Shown: positions 16,694 to 25,502 of the stretch, piece after piece
Layout of the letters: the number at the start of each line of letters is the position of its first letter
How positions within the stretch are numbered: the stretch's first letter is position 1
NCBI GenBank assembly: GCA_002340255.1
Contig: DDLS01000137.1
Location: forward strand, 1-64,000
Origin: Cyanobacteria bacterium UBA2566
GTDB lineage: Bacteria > Cyanobacteriota > Cyanobacteriia > Cyanobacteriales > Desertifilaceae
Length of the DNA stretch: 64,000 nt
Direction: 5' to 3'
Notes under the pieces: generated by a model
The model's input: the letters and a program-made list of their open reading frames with translations, nothing else
What the model was told of the DNA's origin: nothing
Database searches by the model: none
Program-made: the position numbers and the translations under genes

Positions 16694-18129
16694 ACTTTTT
16701 AACTATCGCCTGGCTTGCACTTCCCTTTATTGTTGGATTAGGGATTTACCTCCTACCGAGGCTTGATTGGGTTCTAGCCTTTGGGGCAACTCTCGTCTCC
16801 CTTGCCTATGCCACATTTGTATTTCGGCAACCTGAACCCATTCCCCTGGAACTCCTGGATAGTTTTGGGGTAACCCTGATCGCCGATCGCCAGACTGGCT
16901 TCTTTGTTTTAACCAATGCCTTAGTCTGTATGGCAGTGTTGCTCTACAGTTGGCGAAGCAATAAAAGTTACTTTTTTTATACTCAGCTCATCATCCTACA
17001 GGGTAGTGTAAATTCAGCCTTTATCTGTGCGGACTGGATTACTTTATATGTCGCCTTAGAAGTCATTAGCATCGCCTCATTTCTCCTGATTACTTATCCG
17101 AGAAGCGATCGCTCCATTTGGGTAGGGCTACGCTATCTATTTGTCAGTAATGTGGCTATGCTCTTCTATCTTGTGGGAGCAATCCTAGTGTATCAAGCCA
17201 ACAACTCCTTTGCTTTTGTTGGCCTAAGCAATGCTCCAACCGAAGCCATTGCCTTAATTTTCCTCGGATTGCTTGCCAAAGGCGGTATTTTTATCTCTGG
17301 ACTCTGGTTACCCCTAACGCACTCGGAATCCGAAACCCCCGTTTCTGCGATGCTCTCAGGGGTAGTGGTGAAAGCAGGCGTTTTTCCCCTCGTACGTTGT
17401 GCCCTGATGTTAGAAGACATTGAACCCATCGTGCGCTTCTTTGGCGTGGGCACTGCCGTATTGGGAGTTGGCTATGCCGTATTTGAAAAAGACATCAAAC
17501 GGATGTTAGCTTTTCACACCATTTCCCAATTGGGCTTTATCCTCGCAGCCCCCGAAGTCGGAGGATTCTATGCCCTCACCCACGGATTGGTGAAATCTGC
17601 CCTTTTCCTAATTGGAGGGAATTTACCGAGTCGTAATCTAAAAGAATTGAAACATAAACCCATTCCCAATCGCATGTGGATTGCCTTAACCCTGGCCAGT
17701 TTTTCCATCTCCGGTTTTCCCCTACTTGCCGGTTTTGGCGCGAAAGTCCTCACGATGAAAACCCTAATGCCTTGGCAAATCATCGGCATGAATATTGCTG
17801 CCTTGGGAACCTCTATTTCCTTTGCCAAACTCATCTTTCTACCCCATCAAGCGGCAAAAGAAGAGGATAAAAAGCAATCCATTGGCTTCTGGTTAGCTGT
17901 CGTGGTCTTGATTGGAGGACTGGTGGGAGCAAACGTAGTCTATTATCAAGCCTATACCCTAACCAATATTGTTAAACCCCTGGTGACGATCGCCCTCGGT
18001 TGGGTTGCCTACTTTCTCATCTTCCGCAACGCAACGGTCAAACTGCCCCGAATGCTGGAACAGTTCGATCATCTCATGGGGATGATGAGTTTAATGTTGT
18101 TGCTGCTGTTCTGGATGGTGTGGGCATGA
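16690..18129 (+). CDS. mrpD: Antiporter subunit MrpD, copy 1
   Basis: 479 residues, about 14 membrane helices, NuoM/N-like proton-translocating subunit. Key charged residues sit in YVALEVIS (Glu) and GLLAKGGIFISGLWLPLTHSESETPVSA (Lys and the acidic-His segment), with FEKDIKRMLAFHTISQLG further on. It overlaps mrpC and mrpE by four bases each, so translation is coupled. By eye about four of five residues match copy 2 at 19267-20706. Confidence 0.93.
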   Translation: MNFLTIAWLALPFIVGLGIYLLPRLDWVLAFGATLVSLAYATFVFRQPEPIPLELLDSFGVTLIADRQTGFFVLTNALVCMAVLLYSWRSNKSYFFYTQLIILQGSVNSAFICADWITLYVALEVISIASFLLITYPRSDRSIWVGLRYLFVSNVAMLFYLVGAILVYQANNSFAFVGLSNAPTEAIALIFLGLLAKGGIFISGLWLPLTHSESETPVSAMLSGVVVKAGVFPLVRCALMLEDIEPIVRFFGVGTAVLGVGYAVFEKDIKRMLAFHTISQLGFILAAPEVGGFYALTHGLVKSALFLIGGNLPSRNLKELKHKPIPNRMWIALTLASFSISGFPLLAGFGAKVLTMKTLMPWQIIGMNIAALGTSISFAKLIFLPHQAAKEEDKKQSIGFWLAVVVLIGGLVGANVVYYQAYTLTNIVKPLVTIALGWVAYFLIFRNATVKLPRMLEQFDHLMGMMSLMLLLLFWMVWA

Positions 18130-18536
18130 TTGGATATCTGGATCTGATACTACGATTGACCATCTGGTTTTTGCTCACCTCCGATCTGAGCCGGGCTAAT
18201 ATCATTATTGGTATAGCAGTGGCGTTGATCTTACCGCGATCGGTGACTGCTGGAGCAGTCCTCAAAGATTGGTTACACGCTCTTTGGGAGATTGCGGTCG
18301 CCATTCCTCAAGCTTATATAGAAGCGATCGAGTTGATGGTTCGTCCCCATCAAGAAGAAGAAACCACCCTGGAGCAAGTTAAACCCAACCGGACTCCCGG
18401 ATTGATCTTTTTAGATATTTTCGTAATTACCTTTACCCCCAAAACCATCGTGGTGAAGTATCACGCTAGGGGGTCGTATGAAGTTCATTGGGTGAGACGA
18501 AGAAGGCGGGGACGCACAGAGACAAACGCTCCCTGA
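18126..18536 (+). CDS. mrpE: Antiporter subunit MrpE
   Basis: 136 residues from ATG 18126, which overlaps the mrpD stop; an upstream in-frame start at 18000 lies inside mrpD and was rejected. Two N-terminal membrane segments are followed by a soluble tail with PGLIFLDIFVITFTPKTIVV, the MrpE core. The last codons, including the stop, lie inside the CCCTGAGYGGAGTCGAAGG repeat, so the natural C-terminus may have been altered by it. Confidence 0.9.
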   Translation: MIGYLDLILRLTIWFLLTSDLSRANIIIGIAVALILPRSVTAGAVLKDWLHALWEIAVAIPQAYIEAIELMVRPHQEEETTLEQVKPNRTPGLIFLDIFVITFTPKTIVVKYHARGSYEVHWVRRRRRGRTETNAP

Positions 18537-18548
18537 GTGGAGTCGAAG
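18530..18548. repeat. CCCTGAGYGGAGTCGAAGG dispersed repeat at the mrpE end
   Basis: Second copy of the element at 12800-12821. Its TGA supplies the mrpE stop codon. It also lengthens the mrpE-mrpF gap to about 70 bases in an otherwise tightly overlapped cluster. Confidence 0.55.
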
Positions 18549-18606
18549 GAGGCACAGACACAGAGATCGGGAGACTTAGAGATATGGGGATGGAGACTTT
18601 TAAAAG

Positions 18607-18858
18607 ATGACTGTAATTTTGGTTTTGATGATTTTTGCACTGTTAATTCCCATGTATGAGGCTTGTCAAGATAGTGATATTTGGCAGAAAATGTTGGCCT
18701 TTGCTAGCATTGCGACCAAAACTTCAATGATGATTTTAATTGTCTCGGTATTACGCGATGATTTAATGCTAGGTGTGGTTGGCATCATCATCTTAAGTGT
18801 AGGGAATGCAGCATTAATGTTGTTAGCTCATGTAATTAAACGAGTGGGGGAGGGATGA
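18607..18858 (+). CDS. mrpF: Antiporter subunit MrpF
   Basis: 83 residues, three membrane helices, MrpF/MnhF family small subunit. Order after mrpE and the ATGA overlap with mrpG support the assignment. It is essential for assembly of Mrp complexes in studied bacteria; no catalytic residue is known. Confidence 0.85.
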   Translation: MTVILVLMIFALLIPMYEACQDSDIWQKMLAFASIATKTSMMILIVSVLRDDLMLGVVGIIILSVGNAALMLLAHVIKRVGEG

Positions 18859-19133
18859 TTACAACCTTGAGTTATATCTGTATGGGAGTGGGGATAGTGT
18901 TCTGGTTTTGGGGAACCTTTCCTTTAATTGGCGATCGCTCCGTTCTCTTTAAACTCCATAGTCTCTCTGTCGCTGATACCCTCGGTTCCATGAGTATGAT
19001 TATCGGTTTGCTCCTGCAAATTCCCAGAGAATGGCCCTTACTGGTATTGGGTATTATTTCTCTCGCCATTTGGAATACCGTTTTGGGATATGTCTTAGCC
19101 TATTGTTCCAGTGGGGGAAATGATGACGAGTGA
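18855..19133 (+). CDS. mrpG: Antiporter subunit MrpG
   Basis: 92 residues, three membrane helices. The segment FKLHSLSVADTLGSMSMIIGLLL is the MrpG/MnhG/PhaG signature. The 3' end (19085-19136) is nearly identical to 20745-20796, just before the DUF4040 gene. The bases after it, ATGATGACGAGTGATAT, look like the leftover start of a DUF4040 gene, showing that the original neighbour here was that gene. Confidence 0.9.
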   Translation: MITTLSYICMGVGIVFWFWGTFPLIGDRSVLFKLHSLSVADTLGSMSMIIGLLLQIPREWPLLVLGIISLAIWNTVLGYVLAYCSSGGNDDE

Positions 19134-19231
19134 TATTTAATCATGACCCTCTGGCCTTTTCTGGTTATTTTCCACTCTGGTAGATTGGGTATTATACATA
19201 ACATCATAATGGGTCCGTACCGGTGGCATTA

Positions 19232-19269
19232 TTAGAAACCAAGGAGATTGGGAAAAACTACACACCATG
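19232..19269 (+). repeat. Duplicated 3' end of mrpC upstream of mrpD2
   Basis: 38 bases match mrpC 16655-16692 with three differences and end in the same ATG. This is a scar showing that the second mrpD was copied together with the tail of mrpC. Confidence 0.85.
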
Positions 19270-20706
19270 ACCATCCTCACAATCGCTTGGCTTCTCCTCC
19301 CTTTGATTGTTGGCTTAGGAATTTATCTCCTACCAAGGCTCGATTGGTTTCTGGCCTTTGGGACGACCCTAGTCTCGTTTGCCTATGCGACCTTCGTATT
19401 TCAGCAACCCGAACCCATTGTCCTGGAATTGCTCGATAATTTCGGAGTTACCCTGATCGCCGATCAACAGAGTGCCTTCTTTATCTTAACTAATGCTTTC
19501 GTCTGTGTAGCGGTGCTGCTCTACTGTTGGCGGAGTAACAAAAGCGCCTTCTTTTATACTCAGCTTATGGTTTTACAGGGCAGTATCAACTCAGTCTTTG
19601 TCTGTGCTGACTGGCTGAGTATCTATGTCGGCATAGAAGTGATGACCATCGCCGCATTTCTGCTGATTTCCTATCCAAGAAGCGATCGCGCCATCTGGAT
19701 AGGACTGCGGTATCTATTGCTTAGTAATACCGTCATGCTCTTGTACTTAGTTGGAGCCATCCTCGTCTATAAAGCAAACAACTCCTTCGCTTTAACCGGT
19801 TTAATCAACGCTCCCGCTGAAGCCATTGCCCTGATCTTCCTCGCACTTCTAGCCAAAGGCGGTATCTTTGTCCCCGGATTCTGGTTACCCCTGACACACT
19901 CAGAATCAGAAACCCCTGTTTCTGCCATCCTCTCAGGAGTCGTCGTCAAAACTGCAGCCTTTCCCCTAGTGCGCTGCGCCCTGACTTTAGAAGAAATTGA
20001 CCCCATCATACGCTTCTTTGGCGTAGCTACTGCCCTATTAGGTGTAGGGTATGCCCTATTTGAAAAAGACATCAAACGCATGTTAGCCTTGAGTACAATT
20101 TCCCAATTGGGCTTTGTCCTTGTAGCCCCGGAAGTGGGAGGATTATATGCTCTTACCCACGGACTGGCCAAATCTGCCCTATTCCTAATTGGGGGTAACT
20201 TACCCAGTCGTAACCTAAAAGAATTGCAACAAAAACCCATGGCCAATTCCCTGTGGATCGCCCTCAACTTGGCAAGTTTATCCATCTGTGGTTGTCCCCT
20301 ACTTGCCGGTTTTGGCGCTAAAGTCCTAACCCTGAAAAACCTGATCCCTTGGCAAATGCTGGGCATGAGTTGCGCTGCCGTGGGAACAGCAACCGTCTAT
20401 GGACAATTCATCTTTTTGCCCCATGAAAGGTCAGAAGAGGACACTCAAAAGCTATCCATCGGTTTCTGGTTGGCAGTGGTCATTTTAATCAGTGGACTCA
20501 TCGGCGCAAACGCCTTTAATTATCAGACCTATACCCTGGCAAACATAGCCAAACCCCTCGTCACGATCGCCCTGGGTTGGCTTGCCTACTTCATCATCTT
20601 TCGTAACTCAACCGTTAAACTCCCTCAGACGCTCGAAACGCTTGACCATCTGATCGGCATGATGAATTTAATGTTGTTGTTTCTATTCTGGATGGTTTGG
20701 CAATGA
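19267..20706 (+). CDS. Antiporter subunit MrpD-like, copy 2
   Basis: 479 residues, same length as copy 1 and about 80% identical by eye, with the same membrane layout and conserved charged residues (YVGIEVMT, LLAKGGIFVPGFWLPLTHSE, FEKDIKRMLALSTISQLG). In other cyanobacterial mrp clusters a second NuoM/L-like subunit in this position is often labelled MrpA. Its high similarity to copy 1 and the duplicated flanks indicate tandem duplication or gene conversion. It may form a second ion channel in the complex. Confidence 0.9.
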   Translation: MTILTIAWLLLPLIVGLGIYLLPRLDWFLAFGTTLVSFAYATFVFQQPEPIVLELLDNFGVTLIADQQSAFFILTNAFVCVAVLLYCWRSNKSAFFYTQLMVLQGSINSVFVCADWLSIYVGIEVMTIAAFLLISYPRSDRAIWIGLRYLLLSNTVMLLYLVGAILVYKANNSFALTGLINAPAEAIALIFLALLAKGGIFVPGFWLPLTHSESETPVSAILSGVVVKTAAFPLVRCALTLEEIDPIIRFFGVATALLGVGYALFEKDIKRMLALSTISQLGFVLVAPEVGGLYALTHGLAKSALFLIGGNLPSRNLKELQQKPMANSLWIALNLASLSICGCPLLAGFGAKVLTLKNLIPWQMLGMSCAAVGTATVYGQFIFLPHERSEEDTQKLSIGFWLAVVILISGLIGANAFNYQTYTLANIAKPLVTIALGWLAYFIIFRNSTVKLPQTLETLDHLIGMMNLMLLFLFWMVWQ

Positions 20707-20744
20707 TTGTTGTATTTGAGTGCCATAATCTCTCTATTACCGAT

Positions 20745-20796
20745 AGGATATGTTTTAGCCTCTTGTTCCAGTGGGGGAAATGATGACGACTGATAT
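20745..20796 (+). repeat. Duplicated 3' end of mrpG downstream of mrpD2
   Basis: 52 bases match 19085-19136 (end of mrpG and just beyond) with about four differences. The copy of mrpG itself is otherwise gone. The start codon of the DUF4040 gene lies within this duplicated segment. Confidence 0.85.
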
Positions 20797-21322
20797 CTCT
20801 CTATTATTAATTGTTGCCCTATTGCCATTAGCCGCAGGTCTAGTGGTTCTGCAAAAGAATCCCTACCATGCCCTAGTCATTCGGGGGATCTTGGGAGCTG
20901 TAGCAGCACTGGTGTATGCCGTGTTAGGTGGGGCAGATGTGGCCTTAACAGAAGCTCTAGTGGGGACAATGTTAGCCATTACTTTATATGCGGTAGCTGT
21001 GCGATCGTCTTTAGTGATGCGTCTGGGCACGATTTCTGAAGACATGGAGAAGGAAAATCCCCAATTTGAAGCCTTAATTAACAGCTTACAGAAAACCTTA
21101 GATAAATATCATATGCGCCTAGATCTGGTTTCCTATAGCGATGATGCCAGTCTACATCAGGCGCTGATGGATAAGGAAATTCACGCCACTTGTATTTCCT
21201 CTTCAGCCAGTCAAGAGACAAAACCCTACCATACAACCATTCGGGTAGAGCGACTTTATGAGATTATGCAGACTGAATTACCCAGTGAAGTAACCAGTTT
21301 ATCGATGAAAAATCATGTGTAG
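20780..21322 (+). CDS. DUF4040/MrpB-like antiporter subunit (MrpA C-terminal type)
   Basis: 180 residues from ATG 20780 (20783 is equally possible). The first 85 residues are three membrane helices with GGADVALTEALVGTMLAITLYA, the DUF4040/MbhD module that forms the C-terminus of full-length MrpA elsewhere. A soluble tail of about 90 residues follows. This split arrangement is usual for cyanobacterial mrp clusters. The gene starts inside the duplicated mrpG tail. Confidence 0.85.
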   Translation: MMTTDISLLLIVALLPLAAGLVVLQKNPYHALVIRGILGAVAALVYAVLGGADVALTEALVGTMLAITLYAVAVRSSLVMRLGTISEDMEKENPQFEALINSLQKTLDKYHMRLDLVSYSDDASLHQALMDKEIHATCISSSASQETKPYHTTIRVERLYEIMQTELPSEVTSLSMKNHV

Positions 21323-21409
21323 GGTTAGGCAAAAGACGAACAAGGGGCCCCTTGACCAATTCATGGCAAAGTTCAAGCGAAATGGCGATCCGTGGAGGAA
21401 AAACAGCAG

Positions 21410-22072
21410 ATGAAATGGCTTTATTTGGTAGCAGGCATTATCTTTTTAGTCAAAATGTTAGTGATGCAAGATCCCACATTCGAGGGGGGCGAGATTTCGA
21501 TTGTCGAGTCTGTGGTTGCAGATAGTGGCATCCCCAACGCTGTTTCCGGAATTATCTTTAGAAATCGGATCTACGATACGATATTTGAAGTAGTGGTGTT
21601 TACGATCGCCATTATGGGAGCAAAATTCTTATTAGCCAATGAGCAACCTTCAGCCATAGTTCGCCAGTTTACCGACCAACCTTCGATCGTTTTAGCTCGT
21701 TTAGGTGCAACTATATCCGCTTTGGTCTGTATCGAGTTAGCCATCCGAGGCCATCTGAGTCCAGGAGGCGGATTTGCTGCCGGTGTCGCGGGTGGAACGG
21801 CGATCGGTTTAATTGCGATTACCTCGCCTTCCGAACGGATGGAAGAGATTTATGAACGTTGGAGAGCATCCACCTGGGAAAAGATTTCCGTTTTAGTCTT
21901 TATTGTATTAGCCGCGATCGTATTAGTCGGTCTACAACTCCCCCAAGGAGAGTTAGGTACACTCCTAAGCGGTGGTATGATTCCGGTTCTGAATATCTTA
22001 GTTGCCCTAAAAGTGGCTTTAGGCTCATGGGCAGTGATTCTAGTGTTTATCCGCTATCGAGGTCTACTTTAG
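21410..22072 (+). CDS. mrpB: Antiporter subunit MrpB (MnhB domain)
   Basis: 220 residues from ATG 21410 with GGAGG about 11 bases upstream; GTG 21392 is an alternative. The N-terminal part has two helices, then LARLGATISALVCIELAIRG and HLSPGGGFAAGVAGG, the MnhB signature at about 104-136. It closes the mrp cluster. Mrp complexes exchange Na+ or K+ for protons and in cyanobacteria are linked to salt and alkaline tolerance and inorganic carbon use. Confidence 0.9.
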   Translation: MKWLYLVAGIIFLVKMLVMQDPTFEGGEISIVESVVADSGIPNAVSGIIFRNRIYDTIFEVVVFTIAIMGAKFLLANEQPSAIVRQFTDQPSIVLARLGATISALVCIELAIRGHLSPGGGFAAGVAGGTAIGLIAITSPSERMEEIYERWRASTWEKISVLVFIVLAAIVLVGLQLPQGELGTLLSGGMIPVLNILVALKVALGSWAVILVFIRYRGLL

Positions 22073-22149
22073 GGCGATCGCTTGACGGTCTATGAATTCT
22101 ACAGTTTACGGATTGGATTATGTATTAACTTGGAATTGTAAGTAAATAA

Positions 22150-22293
22150 TCCTCACCCGGTGATTTTCACAAAGATCCAGCAGATAGAATCATTGTTGCC
22201 ACAGCCAGATTATCTGATGCTTCTATTGTGACGATTGATCGGAAAATACTCAATTATCCCTATGTTCAAGTTATTCCACCAACGACCCCTTGA
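22150..22293 (+). pseudogene. C-terminal relic of a PIN-domain (VapC-type) toxin
   Basis: 47 open codons with no start. The peptide contains HKDPADRIIVATARL and IVTIDRKIL, matching the end of PIN ribonucleases (DP-DR-IVATA, then TxDxxI). The N-terminal acidic residues and any antitoxin gene are missing. It is clearly a fragment and ends in TGA at 22291. Confidence 0.6.
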
Positions 22294-22373
22294 TTGTTTT
22301 CTCTGCGATCGCGGGAATAAAACCAGATTTGGTATGATGAGGGCTGACCCCTTAAAGAGTGTGCAATCGCCCC

Positions 22374-23840
22374 ATGACCCTAACGTTGACCAATACCCTC
22401 ACGCGCAGTAAACAACCCTTCGAGTCCCTAGAACCAGGGAAAGTACGGATTTATTGTTGTGGAGTCACCGTTTATGACTACTGTCACCTCGGTCATGCAC
22501 GGTCTTACATTGCTTGGGATACCCTGCGGCGCTATTTGCAATGGCGAGGCTATCAAGTACGCTACGTACAGAATTTTACCGATATTGACGATAAGATTCT
22601 CAAACGTGCTAGAGAAACTGGGTTAACCATGGAAGCAGTCTCTGAAAAATATACCCAAACCTACTTTGAGGATATGGCTCGCCTCAATGTCCTGGAAGCC
22701 GATGAATATCCCAGGGCAACCCATACCCTGGATGGCATTTTACGCCTGATCCATGAATTAGAAGCCAAAGGATATGCCTATGCTTCCGAGGGCGATGTCT
22801 ATTACCAAGTACATCAGTTTCAGGACTATGGGAAGCTCTCCGGGCGCAAGTTTGACCAGATGCAAGCGGGAGCATCGGGAAGAGTAGGAGAAAGTGCAGA
22901 AGACACAAAGAAAAAAGACCCCTTTGACTTTGCCCTATGGAAAAGCGCAAAACCCGATGAACCGAGTTGGGACTCTCCCTGGGGAAAAGGTCGCCCTGGA
23001 TGGCATATTGAATGTTCGGCAATGATACGGGAGTGTTTTGGAGAGACGATTGATATCCATTGTGGGGGTGCAGATCTGGTGTTTCCCCACCATGAGAATG
23101 AGGTCGCGCAGTCGGAAGTAGTGACGGGTCAACCCTTGGCTCACTATTGGTTACACAATGGGTTTGTGACGGTGAATGGGGTAAAAATGTCCAAATCTTT
23201 GGGTAATTTTACGACGATTCGGGATTTGTTGGACTTGGAAGAGGGGCCAGAACCAATGGCACTCCGGTTATTTGTGCTTCAGGCCCAATACCGTAAACCG
23301 ATTGATTTTACCGCGGAGGCGATCGCCTCGGCTCAAAGTGCTTGGAATACCCTCAAAGAGGGATTATCCTTTGGCTATAAACAGGGGTCAACCTGGGCAT
23401 GGGATCTCAACAAGCGAGTCAACCGGGAAGATCTCAACCCCGAAAGTGTGGCGATTTTCAACAGTGCGATGGATGATGACCTGAATACATCAGGCGGATT
23501 AGCCGTATTATTTGAATTAGCCAAAGGATTGAACCGAGAAAATAATCGCTTGGTTCATGAAGGTAAAACGGAGGTCGATCCAGAGCAGTTATATCGACAA
23601 TGGAAAACCTTAGTTACCCTCTCTCAAGTGTTGGGGTTAGAAGTGGAACCGGAGGGAACACCTGAGTCTCCAGGATCGCAACTGAGCGATCGCGAAATTG
23701 AAGAAGCAATCTCCGCTCGCCAAGCCGCCCGCAAAGCCAAAAACTTTGCCGAAGCCGATCGTATTCGCGATGACTTACAAAGCCAAGGCATTATCCTGAT
23801 CGATCAACCCGGTGGCATCACCCAATGGCATCGCAATTAA
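22374..23840 (+). CDS. cysS: Cysteinyl-tRNA synthetase
   Basis: 488 residues from ATG 22374. Class I synthetase with the HIGH-type motif CHLGHARS, zinc ligands (CCGVTVYD and downstream ECSAMI, HHENE) and KMSKS in GVKMSKSLGN. The C-terminal anticodon-binding helical part is complete (AARKAKNFAEADRIRDDL). Full length for the family. Confidence 0.96.
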   Translation: MTLTLTNTLTRSKQPFESLEPGKVRIYCCGVTVYDYCHLGHARSYIAWDTLRRYLQWRGYQVRYVQNFTDIDDKILKRARETGLTMEAVSEKYTQTYFEDMARLNVLEADEYPRATHTLDGILRLIHELEAKGYAYASEGDVYYQVHQFQDYGKLSGRKFDQMQAGASGRVGESAEDTKKKDPFDFALWKSAKPDEPSWDSPWGKGRPGWHIECSAMIRECFGETIDIHCGGADLVFPHHENEVAQSEVVTGQPLAHYWLHNGFVTVNGVKMSKSLGNFTTIRDLLDLEEGPEPMALRLFVLQAQYRKPIDFTAEAIASAQSAWNTLKEGLSFGYKQGSTWAWDLNKRVNREDLNPESVAIFNSAMDDDLNTSGGLAVLFELAKGLNRENNRLVHEGKTEVDPEQLYRQWKTLVTLSQVLGLEVEPEGTPESPGSQLSDREIEEAISARQAARKAKNFAEADRIRDDLQSQGIILIDQPGGITQWHRN

Positions 23841-23872
23841 CGTCCTAAAGCGGGAAAATTGGGTTTTTTCGA

Positions 23873-23914
23873 TTCCCTATTCCCTATTCCTTATTCCCTA
23901 TTCCCTATTCCCTA
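23873..23914. repeat. STRR heptamer array abutting a start codon
   Basis: Five to six units of the CCCTATT type (one variant unit, CCTTATT) end four bases before the ATG of the AI-2E transporter gene. No Shine-Dalgarno is left between the array and the start. Confidence 0.75.
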
Positions 23915-23917
23915 GTT

Positions 23918-25012
23918 ATGCGCGAACAACGGATTGCTTTTTCCCTATCCACGTTCCTATTAACCCTACTCTCGGTTTTGTTAATTGTCTTATTTTGGCA
24001 ATTACGGGGACTCGTGCTTTTGTTAATGATTTCGATTGTGCTTGCCGCTTCTATTGCTCCCTTAGTAGATGCGGCGGAACACTTACGCATTCCCCGATGG
24101 TTAGGTGTAATTTTAGTTTATCTTACCCTGCTTTTTGGATTAACAGGTCTGGGCTTATTAATCGGCCCAACTGTCTTTCAGCAAATTGAGCGTTTGCTGC
24201 AAAAACTCCCCTCCTATGCTGATGTCCTCTTACAATTAGCGGAAGATTCACTCAACAATTGGACAAATACACCTCCTGAACTCCTTGAACTTGTAGATTT
24301 TCAACAAATCACCAGTTGGCTGATCCGCTCAAGTCAACAATTGGTACTGCGATCGTATAGCATTACGCGAGGCATTATTGGAGGAGTTTTTAGCTTAATT
24401 TTATCTTTCTTTATTTCCGGTTATATGGTCGCCGATAGCCAAACTTTAATTAATAGTTTGGTGCGTCTACTTCCTGAACCTTGGGACACCAAGGTTGCGG
24501 GCCAAATTCCCACTATTAGTTACCGTATGGGTAGCTATATTCGCGGTCGGTTAGTCGTTTCTTTTATCCTAGGCATTTTCACGACTCTAGGCTTGGGTAT
24601 CCTGGGATTACGTGAATTTTCCCTCGGTTTAGGAGCGATCGCCGGAGTCACCAACCTAATCCCCTTTATCGGCCCAGTTTTAGGCGCTATTCCCGCCCTC
24701 GTCGTGGCGATCGCTTCCGGGGGCTGGGCATTCTTATGGGTGTTATTATTTTTTGTGATTATTCAAAATCTAGAAACCTATATTCTCGATCCCTTCCTGG
24801 TTGGCTCATCGGTAGGCGTTCATCCTCTCTATCAATTACTAGCCGTCCTTGGTGGAACTCAAGTCTTAGGAATTATTGGGGCCTTAATTGTGCCCCCTTG
24901 GGTGGCAGGGGGGGCAACCCTCTTGGAAAATCTTTATATTCAACCTAAACTAGAAGCCGAAAAACAAACTCACATGAATTCTCAGGCGACAGAAGACTTG
25001 GGGGAGACATAA
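23918..25012 (+). CDS. AI-2E/PerM-family membrane transporter
   Basis: 364 residues, about eight membrane helices: two hairpins at the N-terminus, a periplasmic-like segment (100-145), then the conserved C-terminal block with GVTNLIPFIGPVLGAIPA and LDPFLVGSSVGVHPL. The AI-2E (UPF0118) family exports varied small molecules or ions; the substrate here is unknown. The STRR array sits where the ribosome-binding site should be. The end overlaps the convergent gene by 31 bases. Confidence 0.88.
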   Translation: MREQRIAFSLSTFLLTLLSVLLIVLFWQLRGLVLLLMISIVLAASIAPLVDAAEHLRIPRWLGVILVYLTLLFGLTGLGLLIGPTVFQQIERLLQKLPSYADVLLQLAEDSLNNWTNTPPELLELVDFQQITSWLIRSSQQLVLRSYSITRGIIGGVFSLILSFFISGYMVADSQTLINSLVRLLPEPWDTKVAGQIPTISYRMGSYIRGRLVVSFILGIFTTLGLGILGLREFSLGLGAIAGVTNLIPFIGPVLGAIPALVVAIASGGWAFLWVLLFFVIIQNLETYILDPFLVGSSVGVHPLYQLLAVLGGTQVLGIIGALIVPPWVAGGATLLENLYIQPKLEAEKQTHMNSQATEDLGET

Positions 25013-25284
25013 ACCGCATTGGTGCGATGAAATAACGTGGGGTAAGGAGGATAATAAACCGCCGAAATTTCAGGGCTGATCTTCACTTTTCCTTTGATCA
25101 CCGATCGCAATAACCGATTCATCGATCGCTCATCTTCTTCCGTTAAGTGTTCATCTAAGGTAGCAGCCATAAGACCATAGCGATCGGCCAGAGTTAACAC
25201 CCCCGTTTCTCGTGCAGAAACTAGAATTTCGGATATCGCTCCAGGTAGGATTTGGTGTTTTCTTAACATAATCAGTCCATACAC
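24982..25284 (-). CDS. Small conserved protein with LADRYGL motif
   Basis: 100 residues (95 if started at the second methionine, 25269). The core TLADRYGLMAATLDEHL and EEDERSMNRLLRSVIKGKVKI recalls a cyanobacterial family of short, antitoxin-like proteins, but I cannot name a function. It overlaps the end of the AI-2E gene tail to tail. No toxin gene is seen upstream. Confidence 0.55.
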   Translation of the reverse strand: MYGLIMLRKHQILPGAISEILVSARETGVLTLADRYGLMAATLDEHLTEEDERSMNRLLRSVIKGKVKISPEISAVYYPPYPTLFHRTNAVYVSPKSSVA

Positions 25285-25502
25285 GAGTCATCTTCACTTT
25301 ACTATCAACGATATCTAGCATTTTAACTGTGATTGATATCGCTCTTCTCAAGTGATTTGGATCGCTCTAGGTCGCTCGAAATTCGCCCTAAAAGCATCAA
25401 TTTGTCCGTGTGTTTTTGTGCTTTAATTATCTTGATTTGGATCTAAATCCCTAATCTTTGGTAAGGTTAAGAAGAATAATTCCGTGTTGGAGTAAGTCAC
25501 CG

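Noticed and set aside
18000..18125. Upstream start extending mrpE
   Set aside because: It lies inside the conserved mrpD end; ATG 18126 overlaps the mrpD stop as at the other junctions in the cluster.
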